Shown piece by piece: positions 24,146 through 34,299 of a stretch of 44,790 nt of DNA (within the stretch, counting starts at the first letter, position 1; every line of letters begins with the position of its first letter). Made by a program: the position numbers and the translations under genes. The notes below the pieces were generated by a model, which was not told the origin of the DNA, did no database searches, and was given only the letters and a program-made list of their open reading frames with translations. The stretch spans positions 77,304 to 122,093 of the forward strand of contig JAUJOK010000010.1 in the NCBI GenBank assembly GCA_030447685.1, read 5' to 3'. The stretch is from Armatimonadaceae bacterium. Lineage in GTDB: Bacteria; Armatimonadota; Armatimonadia; Armatimonadales; Armatimonadaceae.

Positions 24146-26587
24146 CTATTGACTGGCAGGTGGATTCGTGTCATCCACGTTTCGGTTCTTGACGTACTTG
24201 TCTGCCCACTCGAACATCTCGGCGAGGACGTGCAGGACGGATTCGCGGGCGCGGTAGCCGTGTGATTCGTGCGGCAGGAGGACAAGGCGGGCGGTCGCGC
24301 CGTTGGCCTGGAGCGCCTGATAAAAACGCTCCGACTGGACGGTGTAGGTGCCGGGGTTGTTATCCGCCTGGCCGTGGATAAGCAGAATCGGCTCCTTGAT
24401 CTGGTTGGCGTAGGTGAAGGGCGAGACGCGGTTGTAGATGTCGCGGGCTTCCCAGTAAGAGCGGCGCTCGGACTGGAAGCCGAACGGGGTGAGCGAGCGG
24501 TTGTACGCTCCACTGCGGGCAATGCCTGCCGCGAACAGGTCGGAGTGGGCGAGCAGGTTAGCGGTCATGAACGCGCCGTAGCTGTGACCGGCGGCAGCGA
24601 CCCGCTTCGGATCGATGATGCCCATGCCGTCCAGCTTGTCGATAGCGGCTTTGGCGGCGGCGACTATCTGCTCGACAAATGTGTCGTTCATCGTCTCCGG
24701 GTCGCCGACAACCGGCATGGTGGCATCGTTCAATACGGCGTAGCCCTGCGTGACGAACCAGAGCGGCGACGTGCCGCTCAGGCGCGTGAACGTATTGGTG
24801 GAGCCGCGCACCTGACCGGCGGTGCGGGCATCCGAATACTCCTCCGGGTAGGCCCAGAGCACCAGGGGAAGGCGCTTGCCGGACGCCGGGTCATAATCGG
24901 GCGGCAGGTAGAGCGTGCCGGACAGGGGGACGCCGTCCGCGCGGGTGTACTTGATAAGCTCTTTCTTCAGCCCGGTAATCTGCGGGTGTGGGTCCGGGAA
25001 GTTCGTGAGCGCGCGGCGCGCGCCCGACGTGCGGTCAACGACGAAGTAGTTCGGCGGCTGCGTCCGCGTTTCGTAGCGCGTCAAAATTGCGTTGCGCGTG
25101 GTGTCCGTGAAGGCAATGAACGCCTCATAACTGGCGTCGCTGGAGCGGTACAGGCGCTCTTTTTCCAGTGTTTGCAGGTTCATGCGGTCGAGGAACGGGC
25201 GGTCGCCCTCGGGGGATGCGCCGCGCCCGGAAAGATAGATCCAGTCACCGTCCTGAAGGATGGCTCGGTCGCCGTTGGGCCGGGTCTGATACACGGGCGT
25301 ACCGGGGTCGTTGTAGGCGTCGTTGACGGAAAGGTCGAAAACCACCTTCTTTGTCGCTTCGGGGCGTGACAGGTCGAGGTGGTAGGTAGTGCGCCAGCGA
25401 CGGTCGCGGTCGTACTCGCTCATCAGCACGTCGTCCGCGCGCTCCGTCCAGTCGAAGCCGGAGAAGCGGTGCGTCACCTTCAATACTTCCTCCGGCTTTT
25501 GCGTGAACGGCGCGGCAAGACGCACCACTTTATCCCGGTGCGGGACTTTGTTAAGCGGGTTCCCTTCGTCCAGCGCCTCCACCCAGAGCAGGGTCGCGTC
25601 TTTCTTTTCCTGCCAGCTAACACTGCGCGGGCCGAGCGGAACCCCCTGGGGAGGCACTTCATCCGATACGGGCAGGTCGGAAATGACGGCGATTTTCGTT
25701 CCCCGCGCGTCCCATACCTCCGTGGTGCGGCTGAAATAGGAATAAGGGACACGATACGAAAACGGACGCTTGAGGCGCGTTGTCAGCAGGTACTTTTCGT
25801 CCGGGGAGAAGCGGGCGGACAGATACAGGTCGGGCCTGCCGAAAGGCGTGACGGCTCCGGTATCGGTGTTGACGCGCGCAAGCTGCGCCAGCGCATAGTG
25901 TTCGAAAAGACGCTCGTCGTGCGGGTCCTGCAAGAGGTCCTGGAAGGTCGCCATTTTGGAGACTTTTCCCACCGTCTCCTCGATAACCGGGCCGCCGGGA
26001 ATGCGCGGCGTTTCCGGCGCGGGCGACCGTTCGGCGGGCACCTGGCTTACCAGAAGATGACGACTGTCGTCCATCCACACAAACGGGCCGATCAGAATGT
26101 CACTGACCCGCAGGCGGGGCAGGGCGCGGCATTCGCCGGTTGCGGCGTCGCCAATCCACACCTCCACGCCGGTTTCCGTGTCGCGGGTGAAGGCGAACCG
26201 CGTACTGTCATAGGACCAGGAGGGGATACCGATCTTCGCCCCCTGCGGCAGCTTCACCGGCGTTCTTTTACCGTCCGAGACACGCAGCAGCGTGATCCCG
26301 GTGTAATGCAACGTGCGCTGGAGCGTGCCCAGCGCCGGGTCGATACGCAGGCCGCCCAGCCGCAGGAAAGGGCGGGCCAATAGCTCGACACCCGGATAGG
26401 GTTCGTAGTTTACCAGGAGCAGCGCGGTGCGGTCCGGGCTGAGAACGGCAGCCGGGGTGGGCGGCGCGTTCAGAATATCTACCACGTCTTTCGGAGGAAG
26501 CTTGTAGCCGGTCTGCGCCCAGGCGGGCAGAACAGTGGCGGCGGCGACGGTCAGAAAAAGCAGCGCGAAGCAGAACAGGAATTTCAT
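24146..26587 (-). CDS. Secreted prolyl-oligopeptidase-family (S9) peptidase
   Basis: An 813-residue S9 peptidase. A signal peptide is clear (MKFLFCFALLFLTVAAATVL, then PAWAQ) from ATG 26587, so I reject the 30-residue longer reading. A beta-propeller region follows (about residues 60-550; repeated WSYDSTRFAFTRD-like strands), then the alpha/beta hydrolase domain with nucleophile Ser in GHSYGAF (about residue 670), Asp in HGQADNNPG (about 742) and His in PHESHGY (about 774). The layout resembles glutamyl-endopeptidase-type S9D proteins; specificity is not shown. It lies 40 bases downstream of the GH35 gene with its own extended -10. Confidence 0.88.
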   Translation of the reverse strand: MKFLFCFALLFLTVAAATVLPAWAQTGYKLPPKDVVDILNAPPTPAAVLSPDRTALLLVNYEPYPGVELLARPFLRLGGLRIDPALGTLQRTLHYTGITLLRVSDGKRTPVKLPQGAKIGIPSWSYDSTRFAFTRDTETGVEVWIGDAATGECRALPRLRVSDILIGPFVWMDDSRHLLVSQVPAERSPAPETPRIPGGPVIEETVGKVSKMATFQDLLQDPHDERLFEHYALAQLARVNTDTGAVTPFGRPDLYLSARFSPDEKYLLTTRLKRPFSYRVPYSYFSRTTEVWDARGTKIAVISDLPVSDEVPPQGVPLGPRSVSWQEKKDATLLWVEALDEGNPLNKVPHRDKVVRLAAPFTQKPEEVLKVTHRFSGFDWTERADDVLMSEYDRDRRWRTTYHLDLSRPEATKKVVFDLSVNDAYNDPGTPVYQTRPNGDRAILQDGDWIYLSGRGASPEGDRPFLDRMNLQTLEKERLYRSSDASYEAFIAFTDTTRNAILTRYETRTQPPNYFVVDRTSGARRALTNFPDPHPQITGLKKELIKYTRADGVPLSGTLYLPPDYDPASGKRLPLVLWAYPEEYSDARTAGQVRGSTNTFTRLSGTSPLWFVTQGYAVLNDATMPVVGDPETMNDTFVEQIVAAAKAAIDKLDGMGIIDPKRVAAAGHSYGAFMTANLLAHSDLFAAGIARSGAYNRSLTPFGFQSERRSYWEARDIYNRVSPFTYANQIKEPILLIHGQADNNPGTYTVQSERFYQALQANGATARLVLLPHESHGYRARESVLHVLAEMFEWADKYVKNRNVDDTNPPASQ

Positions 26588-26611
26588 ACTATCCACGGGC
26601 ACCCCCGCCCA

Positions 26612-26620
26612 ATTATAGCA
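26612..26620 (-). promoter_or_regulatory. Extended -10 promoter TGCTATAAT for the S9 peptidase
   Basis: TGCTATAAT on the minus strand, 24 bases before ATG 26587 and downstream of the GH35 stop. Identical to the VOC promoter core. Confidence 0.6.
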
Positions 26621-26627
26621 TTTTTCA

Positions 26628-29117
26628 TCAATCCGCCGGGGGATAGGATACGCGCACCACCGCCGCCGCCTTCTCATCCCACACCAGGGACACCTGCTCC
26701 GGTGTATTCCCCTCGGTCTCGGCGAGAATAAGCACGTTTTCGCCGACCTTCAGCCACGGTTCGGGCAGGTAGTAGTCGCGCTGCGGGCCGATCTGCCAGT
26801 AGCGCCCCAGGTTACGCCCGTTCAGCCACAGCACGCCTTTCCCTATATTGTCCAGCCGCGCCAGCAGGGGCGTGGCGGTATCAAGCGGCGCAGAAAGCGA
26901 GAACGTGGCGCGATGCCAGCGGACAGGACCAGCGGTCCGCTCGTCTTCTTCCGGCCAGTCGGAGCCGGGCTGCCACCAGCCCAGGCGCTCGCCGTGCAGA
27001 ATGCCCTGGAAGCGCCAGCGGGATATTTCTATCTGGTAACAGTTGCCATCCGGGGTGACGGTGACGGGGCCGTAAATGCCTTTCTTTTCGTGCTCCTGGC
27101 CTTTGCCGATCTGCCAGTCACCTTTAATCAGGCCCAGTCCGTCGGCCAGTACACAGAGGGTATTCGCGCCTTCGCGCAGCGTCGCCTCGAAGGTAGCCGT
27201 CCAGTCTTCTTTACGCTCTTCGGGTGGAACGGCAGACGACCCGATGCGCTTACCGTTCACCCACAGCGTCAGTCGGTCGGAGCAGGCGGCGAAGTGGATA
27301 GTAGCCGTGCCCGCGTCGGAGCATGCAAACGATGCTCGATACCAGCCATAGGGATTGGAGCCGTTGCCGAGCGTCATCATCGATGTCGGTTCGTCAATCT
27401 CGCGCCAGGTGGAATCATCGAAATCTTCGGCGGTGCAGTCGGGTTCGGTGCGGGTTTGCCAGACGGAAAGGGCCGGGGGAGCCGGAAGGGCGGGCGCGTC
27501 CACCGTGGCGCGTGTCAGGGAGCCGTCAGGACGAAGCACATGAACCGTGTGCGTCTGGCCGGGGGCGGCGAACTCCCCGACGAAAGATTCCGGGCCGTGC
27601 TCACGGATGTCGTCCGGGCCGATGAGGGCTGGAGCGGTCTCGTCCGCCGGGTGCAGCCAGGCCCGGCCCGCGAGTTGGGTGGACAGCGCGACGATCTGAG
27701 AAGGGCCGATGTTCAGCACCTGCGGGGCTTCGGCGAAGGTGACGGAAACGGCCTGGGCGCGCTCGCCGCCGTTCCACAGCACCACCTCGCCGGTTTCGCC
27801 GGGCGCACCGTACACGTAGACGCGAACGCCCTCGTAGGGATCGGGCAGAATGTGTGCGGTGAGGACACGCACATCACTTTTGACCAGCCCGGCATACGCG
27901 CTCAGGTAGGTCCCCGATGCGCCGCCCAGCGGAACGTCATGCACCCAGGGCAGCAGCGTACGCGGTTCGAGCGTTACCTCGGGCAGATACGGCGGTACGG
28001 AACCGGTGACAGTGGCCTCTTTACTGGGGTTGTCCACCCATAAAATCGCGCCGCGCTGGGGCGTTCGGGTCTCAGTCACGCGCAGACCGTCGCGGGCCGG
28101 GAGACCGGAGCGGTGCTCGCCGGTCGTCAATATCTCCTTGAATGCCTGCGCGAACAGTGCGACGCGACGAGAGGCGCGCCACTTATCCGTCAGCCGCCCC
28201 GTTTCCGAAATCTGGGCGTCGTAGTCGTAGCTGGTGGTCTGGATATACATCGGTGTATAGCCGAAGTTGGTGCCGCCGTGGTAAACATAGTAGTTATAAC
28301 CGCACGCGCCCTCAGCCCAGCAGCGCAGGCTTGCGTACTCGACATCCTCTGCGCGGCGCGTGTGGTGGGGCTGGCCCCAGGAATCGTACCAGCCCGTCCA
28401 GAACTCGGTCGAAAAGAGAGGCTTGTCCGGGTACTTGCGGCGGAATTCGGGCATCAGGTCGGCGGGGTTGTGGGAGTTGACGCACTCGACGGTCCCGGAA
28501 CAGTGGCCCGCGCAGGTAATCAGCGGAACGTCGATTCCCCGCCGCCGCAGGCCGTCGCGGATAGTGTGCTGGTACTCGTCGTCCACCACCATGCCCTTGC
28601 CGCGCGTCCATTGCAGGTTCGCGTATTCATTTTCGACCTGCACCAGAATAACATTACCACCGCGCGTCCACTGGCGCTTCTCGATGATCGGAACCAGCGC
28701 GTCGAACCAGCGATCCACAGCCTGCAGATAGGGCGCGTTCATTGTGCGAAAGGCGACGCCGGGCACGTTCGCGAGCCAGACGGGGAAGCCGCCGTAATCC
28801 CATTCGGCGCAGATATAGGGGCCGGGCCGCACGATGACGTACATACCCTGCCGCTCGCACTCGGAAAGAAAACCGTCGAGGTTCCGGTCGCCCGCGAAGT
28901 CGAAGACGCCCGGCTCCGGTTCGTGGAAGTTCCAGGCGACATACGTTTCAATGGTGTTCATGCCGCCGCGCCTGGCTTTGGCGATGCGGTCGGCCCAGAG
29001 TTCGTGCGGCACGCGGAAATAGTGGATGCAGGCGCACAAAAAGAGGTCGGGCTGGCCGTCAATAAGAAACGTCTTTTCGTCATAGCCGACGGTGCGCGGC
29101 GGGCGGGGGTCTTCCAT
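26628..29117 (-). CDS. Glycoside hydrolase family 35 beta-galactosidase
   Basis: About 829 residues from ATG 29117 (longer readings to 29264 are possible). The GH35 barrel starts with FLIDGQPDLFLCACIHYFRV and GGMNTIETYVAWNFHEP; acid/base Glu is in VENEYANLQW (about E164) and the nucleophile in LFSTEFWTGW (about E238). Other conserved parts: VRPGPYICAEWDYGGFP and YHGGTNFGYT. Two C-terminal jelly-roll domains contain VWLNGRNLGRYWQIGPQ-like galactose-binding strands. No signal peptide, so it may act in the cytoplasm on imported galactosides or be exported another way. Start choice is uncertain because no SD is evident. Confidence 0.9.
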   Translation of the reverse strand: MEDPRPPRTVGYDEKTFLIDGQPDLFLCACIHYFRVPHELWADRIAKARRGGMNTIETYVAWNFHEPEPGVFDFAGDRNLDGFLSECERQGMYVIVRPGPYICAEWDYGGFPVWLANVPGVAFRTMNAPYLQAVDRWFDALVPIIEKRQWTRGGNVILVQVENEYANLQWTRGKGMVVDDEYQHTIRDGLRRRGIDVPLITCAGHCSGTVECVNSHNPADLMPEFRRKYPDKPLFSTEFWTGWYDSWGQPHHTRRAEDVEYASLRCWAEGACGYNYYVYHGGTNFGYTPMYIQTTSYDYDAQISETGRLTDKWRASRRVALFAQAFKEILTTGEHRSGLPARDGLRVTETRTPQRGAILWVDNPSKEATVTGSVPPYLPEVTLEPRTLLPWVHDVPLGGASGTYLSAYAGLVKSDVRVLTAHILPDPYEGVRVYVYGAPGETGEVVLWNGGERAQAVSVTFAEAPQVLNIGPSQIVALSTQLAGRAWLHPADETAPALIGPDDIREHGPESFVGEFAAPGQTHTVHVLRPDGSLTRATVDAPALPAPPALSVWQTRTEPDCTAEDFDDSTWREIDEPTSMMTLGNGSNPYGWYRASFACSDAGTATIHFAACSDRLTLWVNGKRIGSSAVPPEERKEDWTATFEATLREGANTLCVLADGLGLIKGDWQIGKGQEHEKKGIYGPVTVTPDGNCYQIEISRWRFQGILHGERLGWWQPGSDWPEEDERTAGPVRWHRATFSLSAPLDTATPLLARLDNIGKGVLWLNGRNLGRYWQIGPQRDYYLPEPWLKVGENVLILAETEGNTPEQVSLVWDEKAAAVVRVSYPPAD

Positions 29118-29285
29118 GCGGCGGCTCGAGGTTTTGTGCCATCGCTCGGTATAGCCGATTGGAATTGTCAAGGGTGCCCCGTCCATAGGCTGATAGGAAG
29201 CCCCATCATGGGGCCGCGGGGCAAATTCGCCCGTTGAGCGTGTCCACACGCTTGGAAAAAACACAACAGGAAAAGGACATTTACG

Positions 29286-30578
29286 ATGGATACGTTGGAG
29301 AATCTGTTAACCAAAGTCTTAGAGGGCAATCCTTATCAGCGGAACACTGAGCGACGCGCTAAAACAGGGCGACGAGAGTTTTGACAAGGTTCTGGTGCGG
29401 CCCGTGTCGATTCGGGGTGAGCGACGGTTTCAATTCGAGTACCATCGCAACAAAAAGGCGACGCATCGCAACTGACGCCCGGCGAGGCCGGGGAAGAGAG
29501 TGCCGCCTTGCTGACCGAGATATTCCGGCAGGCGCAGTTTTACACGCAGGAGGCGGACATTCACGTTGCGGCGAAAAGCAGCGGTTCCGCCGCCGTTGTT
29601 CGAAAGCCCGCTTCTAAGAACAAACAGCCGCGATAGCAGCGGCGGCGGACACCGGTCACAACCGCAAAAAAGAACTACCTTCTTCCCGAAGATCAGCGGT
29701 CGATTTTCTTATCCGCCTGGGCGTAATGACCGGCAAGGTGGTGATGGCTAAATACGACAAGTTCCGGCAGATCAACCGCTTCCTCGAGATGGTCGCCGAT
29801 GTTGCCGATCTGCCCGCCGACCGGGCCTGCGCGTAATCGATTTCGGCAGTGGAAAAGCCTACCTGACCTTCGCTTTGTACCACTACCTGCGTGTCCACAA
29901 GCGCGAGGCGCAGATAGTCGGCCTGGACCTGAAAGCGGACGTGGTGGCGCAGTGCAATCGTATCGCCCGCGACCTGCGCTATAACGATTTAACATTTTCC
30001 GTCGGGGACATCGAAGGGTACGACGCATGAACCAAGTGGATATGGTGGTAACGCTGCACGCCTGCACGATACGGCGACCGACGACGCCCTGGTGAAAGCC
30101 GTGGCCTGGGGCGCCAGTGTGATTCTATCCGTACCCTGCTGCCAGCATGAGCTGTTCCGCAAGATAAACAATGAAACCATGCGGCCTCTGCTCGTGCACG
30201 GAATTCTCAAAGAGCGGCTGTCGGCGCGATACCGTGCGCGCGAGCTGGAGCTTACAGGCTACTCCGTCCAGATGCTGGAGTTTATCGACATCGAGCACAC
30301 ACGCCGAAAACCTTTTGATTCGGGCCGTTCGGGTGGGGGACAACAAGCCGGGCACAAGAACCGGGAGAACGAATATCACTCCTTCCCGGGACTTTTGGCG
30401 CATCCGCCCCTATATGGAGGAGGCGCTGAAGAAAGCCGCCCCGGACGCCAAGCGCGGTCAGCGGCTTCCGGCCTCCGGTTCTGGCACGCAAAATGCGGTT
30501 GTCAAACGTTTTAACATATTAAGATTTCGAGCCAGCCTGCCGATAACTTCACGGGCATTGATAAAACCACCCCGATGA
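29286..30578 (+). CDS. SAM-dependent methyltransferase (Methyltransf_32-like), frame broken
   Basis: Start ATG 29286 has AAAAGGA 8 bases upstream. Joined pieces give an N-terminal part (VLVRPVSIRGERRFQFEYHR), then the methyltransferase core: RVIDFGSGKAYLTFALYHYL (motif I), IVGLDLKADVVAQC, the catalytic-like segment VTLHACDTATDDAL and SVPCCQHELF, and a C-terminal RDFWRIRPYMEEAL. This pattern is that of the PF13679 family, whose substrate (probably RNA or protein) is not established. The frame changes near 29345, 29460, 29680, 29815, 30030 and 30330. The exact C-terminus is uncertain. Followed closely by the TPR gene. Confidence 0.7.
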
Positions 30579-30588
30579 AGGATGCGAC

Positions 30589-32726
30589 ATGGCACGGGTT
30601 CCCAGTCTAAAAAGAGTAAACAACAACAGGACGCTGTGCGCATGAACTTGTTGAGCTCTGCTGACCAGCGGCGGGCCAGTCCGCCCAGCCGCCCGTGAAG
30701 CGCAGAGCAAAGCGCCGTTTTATGCGGCGGCGCTCCGGGAACAGGAAGCAGCGCGCCGGGTGAAGTGCAGGCGTACAGCACGGTGCCTCCTCTGGTGCGA
30801 CGCCGAGGCCGGGCAGTACGCGCCGGAGCGTCTTCCCTGGTATCGCATCGCGGCTGACCTTCCCGGACGATGAGCAGCGCAGCGCGTTTTTCGCTGCCGC
30901 GCTGTGCTGCTCAGAGGTGTCGAGGACTGGAACTGGCCGCCCAGGTTTACGGCGCGCTGCTGCGTCCCGAATGGGCCGAATCACGGTTCTGGGAGATCTT
31001 CGACCTGCCGCAAAAAGCGATCACCGAGAGCTGGCGCTCCTTTATGCGGGCGGCGCTGACTCGCTGGAGCGTAGCCGCCGTCGAGGCCGCGTATCGCCGC
31101 GCCGATGACCGCGCCCCAACGCCCGCCCTTCTTTCCTACCTGGCCCGCGCCTACCGCGCCGAAATCGGCGGGATGCGGATGCGCAGGACGTTTACGCGAC
31201 GCTTTTCGGGCTGGGCCTGGCTTCGGGCCGTGATGACGCCGAGAACACAGCGTTCCTTGCCCGCCTGTATGCTGAGCAGAACCGCCAGGATGCCGCTGCC
31301 TGCACGGTGTTTCTGGTTATGGCCTGGCGCGAACCGGCTTGGCGAACCGTCGCCCGCCGAATGGACCCTGCGTATTGCCCGCGCCCATATCGGGGCGGGA
31401 CGGGTGAACGGCGATACGCTGCCGCATCTGCGGCACTGCCGCCGTCTGCGCGCCCGGCTCGGCGACGACGAGATAGACGCCGCCGTGGCTGCCGCCGCCG
31501 CGCGTCATCCACACCCCGACGAGAACGTCTTCGCCGATCCTGCGCGCTGCCGCGCGAAGCGGGAACTGGCTCTCATATTCACCGCGCGCGGCTGGGAATG
31601 GGCATCCGTGGTGCGGACGCTGGCGCTGGGCTGGGGCGCGCACGGCGCACGGATGAGGCGGCGCGCGCCGTCTACGCGCTTGCCAATCGGCTGTGCCCCG
31701 GTGAAAAACGCCTACCTGTTCCATGCATGCGTTTTGATGGAGGCGTCCGATCATTCCGAAAGCGCTGTTCTGCCCGCGAAAAAGGCGCTGCCCCGCAGCG
31801 GACGATACGGCGCTGCTGACGGCGCTGGGACGAGCCTATATGGCCGCGAACGCCGGGCAAGGCCGCCGCACCCGCAGGCTGTCGCCGTCTGGGAAGACCT
31901 GTACCGGTGATTGGGCTGGCGGAATGATTGCGGCGAAGGCGCAGGCATATACGTTCGATGAGCGCGTCGGGGACGTAGCGCCAGCCGTCTGGTCGCAGAT
32001 CGTGAAAACGAACCGAAGAACGGTCGGCTACGCGTGCGCCTGGGCCGCGAATTCAAAGCGCCCGGGGAGATTTCGACACGGCGCTGCTCTGGTACCGCGG
32101 CGGCGCGAAACTGCTGCCGCGCGACTTCAGGCGCAGTACCAGCCGGGCTTCGCTGTGGAAAAGTCGGGAGATCATGCCGCTGCCGAAAAGCTGCTGCGTA
32201 AAGGCGGTTGCGCTGAACGCCAAGCATGTCAACGCCGCATTTCGTCTGGGAGAAAGCCTGCTGGCGCAGAACAAAGGACGAGGCGCGTGAGGTGTTCCAG
32301 CTCATTATCGACCACGCTGGATGCGGCGCACAGCCTGTCTTCCTGCACCTGGCGAAGCTGAACCTGCGCTATGACACCAAGGTGTTGCCCAGGCCGAGGC
32401 GCTGTATGATCAGGCGAAGTGACGGCGGACCACGCCAGACCGGAAACATGTCGTCGCCTGGCCGAGATTTACCGGGGAAAGGGTAGCACGACGACGAGCG
32501 GCAGGCGCTGGTGCGCTACCTGAAACTCTGGTTCGGGGACGTCGAGGCGCACCGTCAGCTTGCCGATCTGTACACCCGCGCGGCGACTTCGTCCGCGCCG
32601 AGACGACGCTCCGGCACAGGATCGCGCTCGGTGCCGGGACAAAAAGACCTACACGCTTCTGGGCGAAGTGATGGTGGGGCAGCGCGAAGGCGGCCTAAAT
32701 GGGCCAAATCAGGAGGTGAAAGATAA
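30589..32726 (+). CDS. TPR-repeat protein, frame broken many times
   Basis: ATG 30589 follows AAGGA by 6 bases and reads MARVPSLKKSKQQQDAVRMN after one correction. The N-terminal half is rich in Arg and Ala helices without a recognised domain (AENTAFLARLYAEQNRQDAA). From about 32060 clear tetratricopeptide repeats appear: FDTALLWYRGGAKLLP, YQLGFALEKSGDHAAAEKLL, HVNAAFRLGESLLAQNKGRE, HRQLADLYTARGDFVRAETT. TPR proteins scaffold complexes; in exosortase systems TPR lipoproteins are common, so this gene may belong with epsI and the exosortase (inference). Frame changes occur every 100-200 bases. Total coding capacity is about 710 residues. Confidence 0.6.
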
Positions 32727-32728
32727 CA

Positions 32729-32760
32729 GGGCGCGGGCCGATGAAGCCGCGCCCCTTTGT
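32729..32760 (+). terminator. Hairpin terminator after the TPR gene
   Basis: GGGCGCGG (32729-32736) pairs perfectly with CCGCGCCC (32747-32754), followed by CTTTGT. Two bases after the TPR stop codon. Confidence 0.5.
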
Positions 32761-32782
32761 TCCGGGCGACGATATGTCGCCG

Positions 32783-32791
32783 TGGTATGAT
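32783..32791 (+). promoter_or_regulatory. Extended -10 TGGTATGAT before the lipoprotein gene
   Basis: TGnTATAAT-type element with one mismatch, just after the TPR terminator. Confidence 0.45.
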
Positions 32792-32882
32792 GAACGGAGG
32801 AAGAGAACCCGGAAAGCTTATCCGATGGGCGAGTGGCGCGGCTATCAAGCCCCCGGCAGAGCAGAGAAACACGCATTATGAG

Positions 32883-33597
32883 ATGGGGGAGATAGATAAA
32901 TCGGTGACGCTGGCTGCGGCTGTCCCGGTCTGACGCTGATTTTTAGCGCCGGATGCGGCGAGAAGCTAATGCACGGGTAAGCCTGCGATCGTGTATCTGG
33001 AACTGCCTGCCGCGTCTTCCCTGCCGCAGGCCGGACCCAGCCTTTCCTGCGGCGTGGGCAGCCGGGTGGGTTTACGCCACCACCGAAGCCGCCGCATCCC
33101 CCGCGCCCTCCGCAAGACAGAACCGGAACAGGTAGTCGTCGTCGAGCAGCGGCGCGTGGCGGGCAAGTGGGCTACGTGTGGGAGCGGCGGCGGGGGAAGG
33201 GGAAGCGTGTCCCAGGAGATATACGCGCTGGACAAAAAGGGCGCGACCCAGCTCGCTCTGGGACGGCGCGGAGGGTGTTCTCGATCCGCCCTTGCCGATT
33301 CTCCGGTATCCCACTCCGCGGGGCATGGTGCTCACCTGGGAGTGTGCTTCGTGCGGGTCGGTCGAGGGACACCCGCCGAGGCGGCGGTTCGTGTCACCCG
33401 TGTCGAGACGGTGGCGACGCCTGCGGGCCGGTCGAGGCGTTCCGCGTAGACACCGTACTGCGTCTGGTCCGCGACCGGCGCAATATCGATCTGCCCACCA
33501 CTTCCTGGTACGCGCCCGGGTCGGGCTTGTCAAGCAGCAGCACCGGGACGAGTCGCGTATGGTGATTAAAACGCTGCAAAGCTTCCGGCTGAAGTAG
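32883..33597 (+). CDS. Putative lipoprotein, frame broken
   Basis: From ATG 32883 the frame gives MGEIDKSVTLAAAV; after one shift it continues LTLIFSAGCGEKL, a convincing signal peptide with a lipobox (FSAGC), so the mature Cys would be lipidated. The body is broken by several shifts (near 32930, 33140, 33290, 33440) and contains stretches such as YVWERRRGKG and VETVATPAG. The C-terminus is clear: WYAPGVGLVKQQHRDESRMV, then IKTLQSFRLK and stop at 33597. The WYAPGVGLVK ending is seen in many secreted lipoproteins of unknown function. Convergent with epsI, whose last codons overlap it. Confidence 0.5.
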
Positions 33598-34299
33598 TCC
33601 GTACGACGGCATCCGAAGAGCCGCCGCCGCCGCCGCTGCCATCGATACGCGCGCCGTTCGAGTTCAGGGTATGGTAAATACGCTCCGCCATCTGGCGCAC
33701 GTTGCAGTGGGCCTGCACACCGTGAACGTCGTTCGGCTGCACGATAGAGAAGACACGCACCAGACAGGACTGTCGGCCCCGGATAAGGCCCTGCCCGTGC
33801 GGAAGCGGGCGGCGATGTCGCGGTAATTACTGATCAGCTTCTCCGTATCCGTCGTGCCGTCTTCGTGCTGCACCCAGTAATACAGAGAATAATTCGAAGG
33901 TTGGCGCGCTCGTTTCGCAGCAGCATCGCACGCACCGGGGTGCCGGGTCCGGCGATCAGCGGGCGCTTTTCCGCTTTGAGATAAAAGCCGTAGGTTGTTG
34001 AGCAGATAGTCGGCTCGTGGTAGGCATCGAACGAATCCGCCGCGCGATCACGGACGCGCTGATCCATTCCCCAAACGCGTTCATGTAAAGCCGCCCTTCC
34101 GCCTTGGGTTCCCCCAGCATCGAAAGCACCATTCGGCTCAGCGGCGCATCGCTGCCTTTCCATCCCCCTCGCTGATGTTATAGGGCAGCGGCGGAGGCCA
34201 TTGTCCGGCGTGGTTCATCCGGTAGTTGATAAACACGCTCAGGATAGCCGGTATCAGCAGCAGCCGCATCAGGCGCAGCGAAGCGGAAGTGACTTTCAT
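33566..34299 (-). CDS. epsI: EpsI-like exosortase-associated protein, frame broken
   Basis: ATG 34299 overlaps the exosortase stop (ATGA). The opening MKVTSASLRLMRLLLIPAIL is a membrane anchor, followed by NYRMNHAGQWPPPLPYNIS. Later pieces match the EpsI (DUF3485) pattern: ICSTTYGFYLKAEKRPLI in the position of the usual Cys-containing motif, RIILYYWVQHEDGTTDTEKL, DIAARFRTGRALIRGRQSCL and VRVFSIVQPND. EpsI proteins accompany exosortases; their exact job is unsettled. Frame changes occur near 34160, 33870, 33770. The end at 33566 with a Gly/Ser run is uncertain and overlaps the lipoprotein gene. Confidence 0.65.

Noticed and set aside
22968..24152. 394-codon open frame opposite purL
   Set aside because: Antisense shadow of a certain gene in GC-rich DNA; His/Arg-rich with no recognisable domain.
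25379..26383. 334-codon open frame opposite the S9 peptidase
   Set aside because: Antisense shadow without ribosome site or domain.
28113..29237. 374-codon open frame opposite the GH35 gene
   Set aside because: Antisense shadow; the GH35 active-site motifs are on the other strand.
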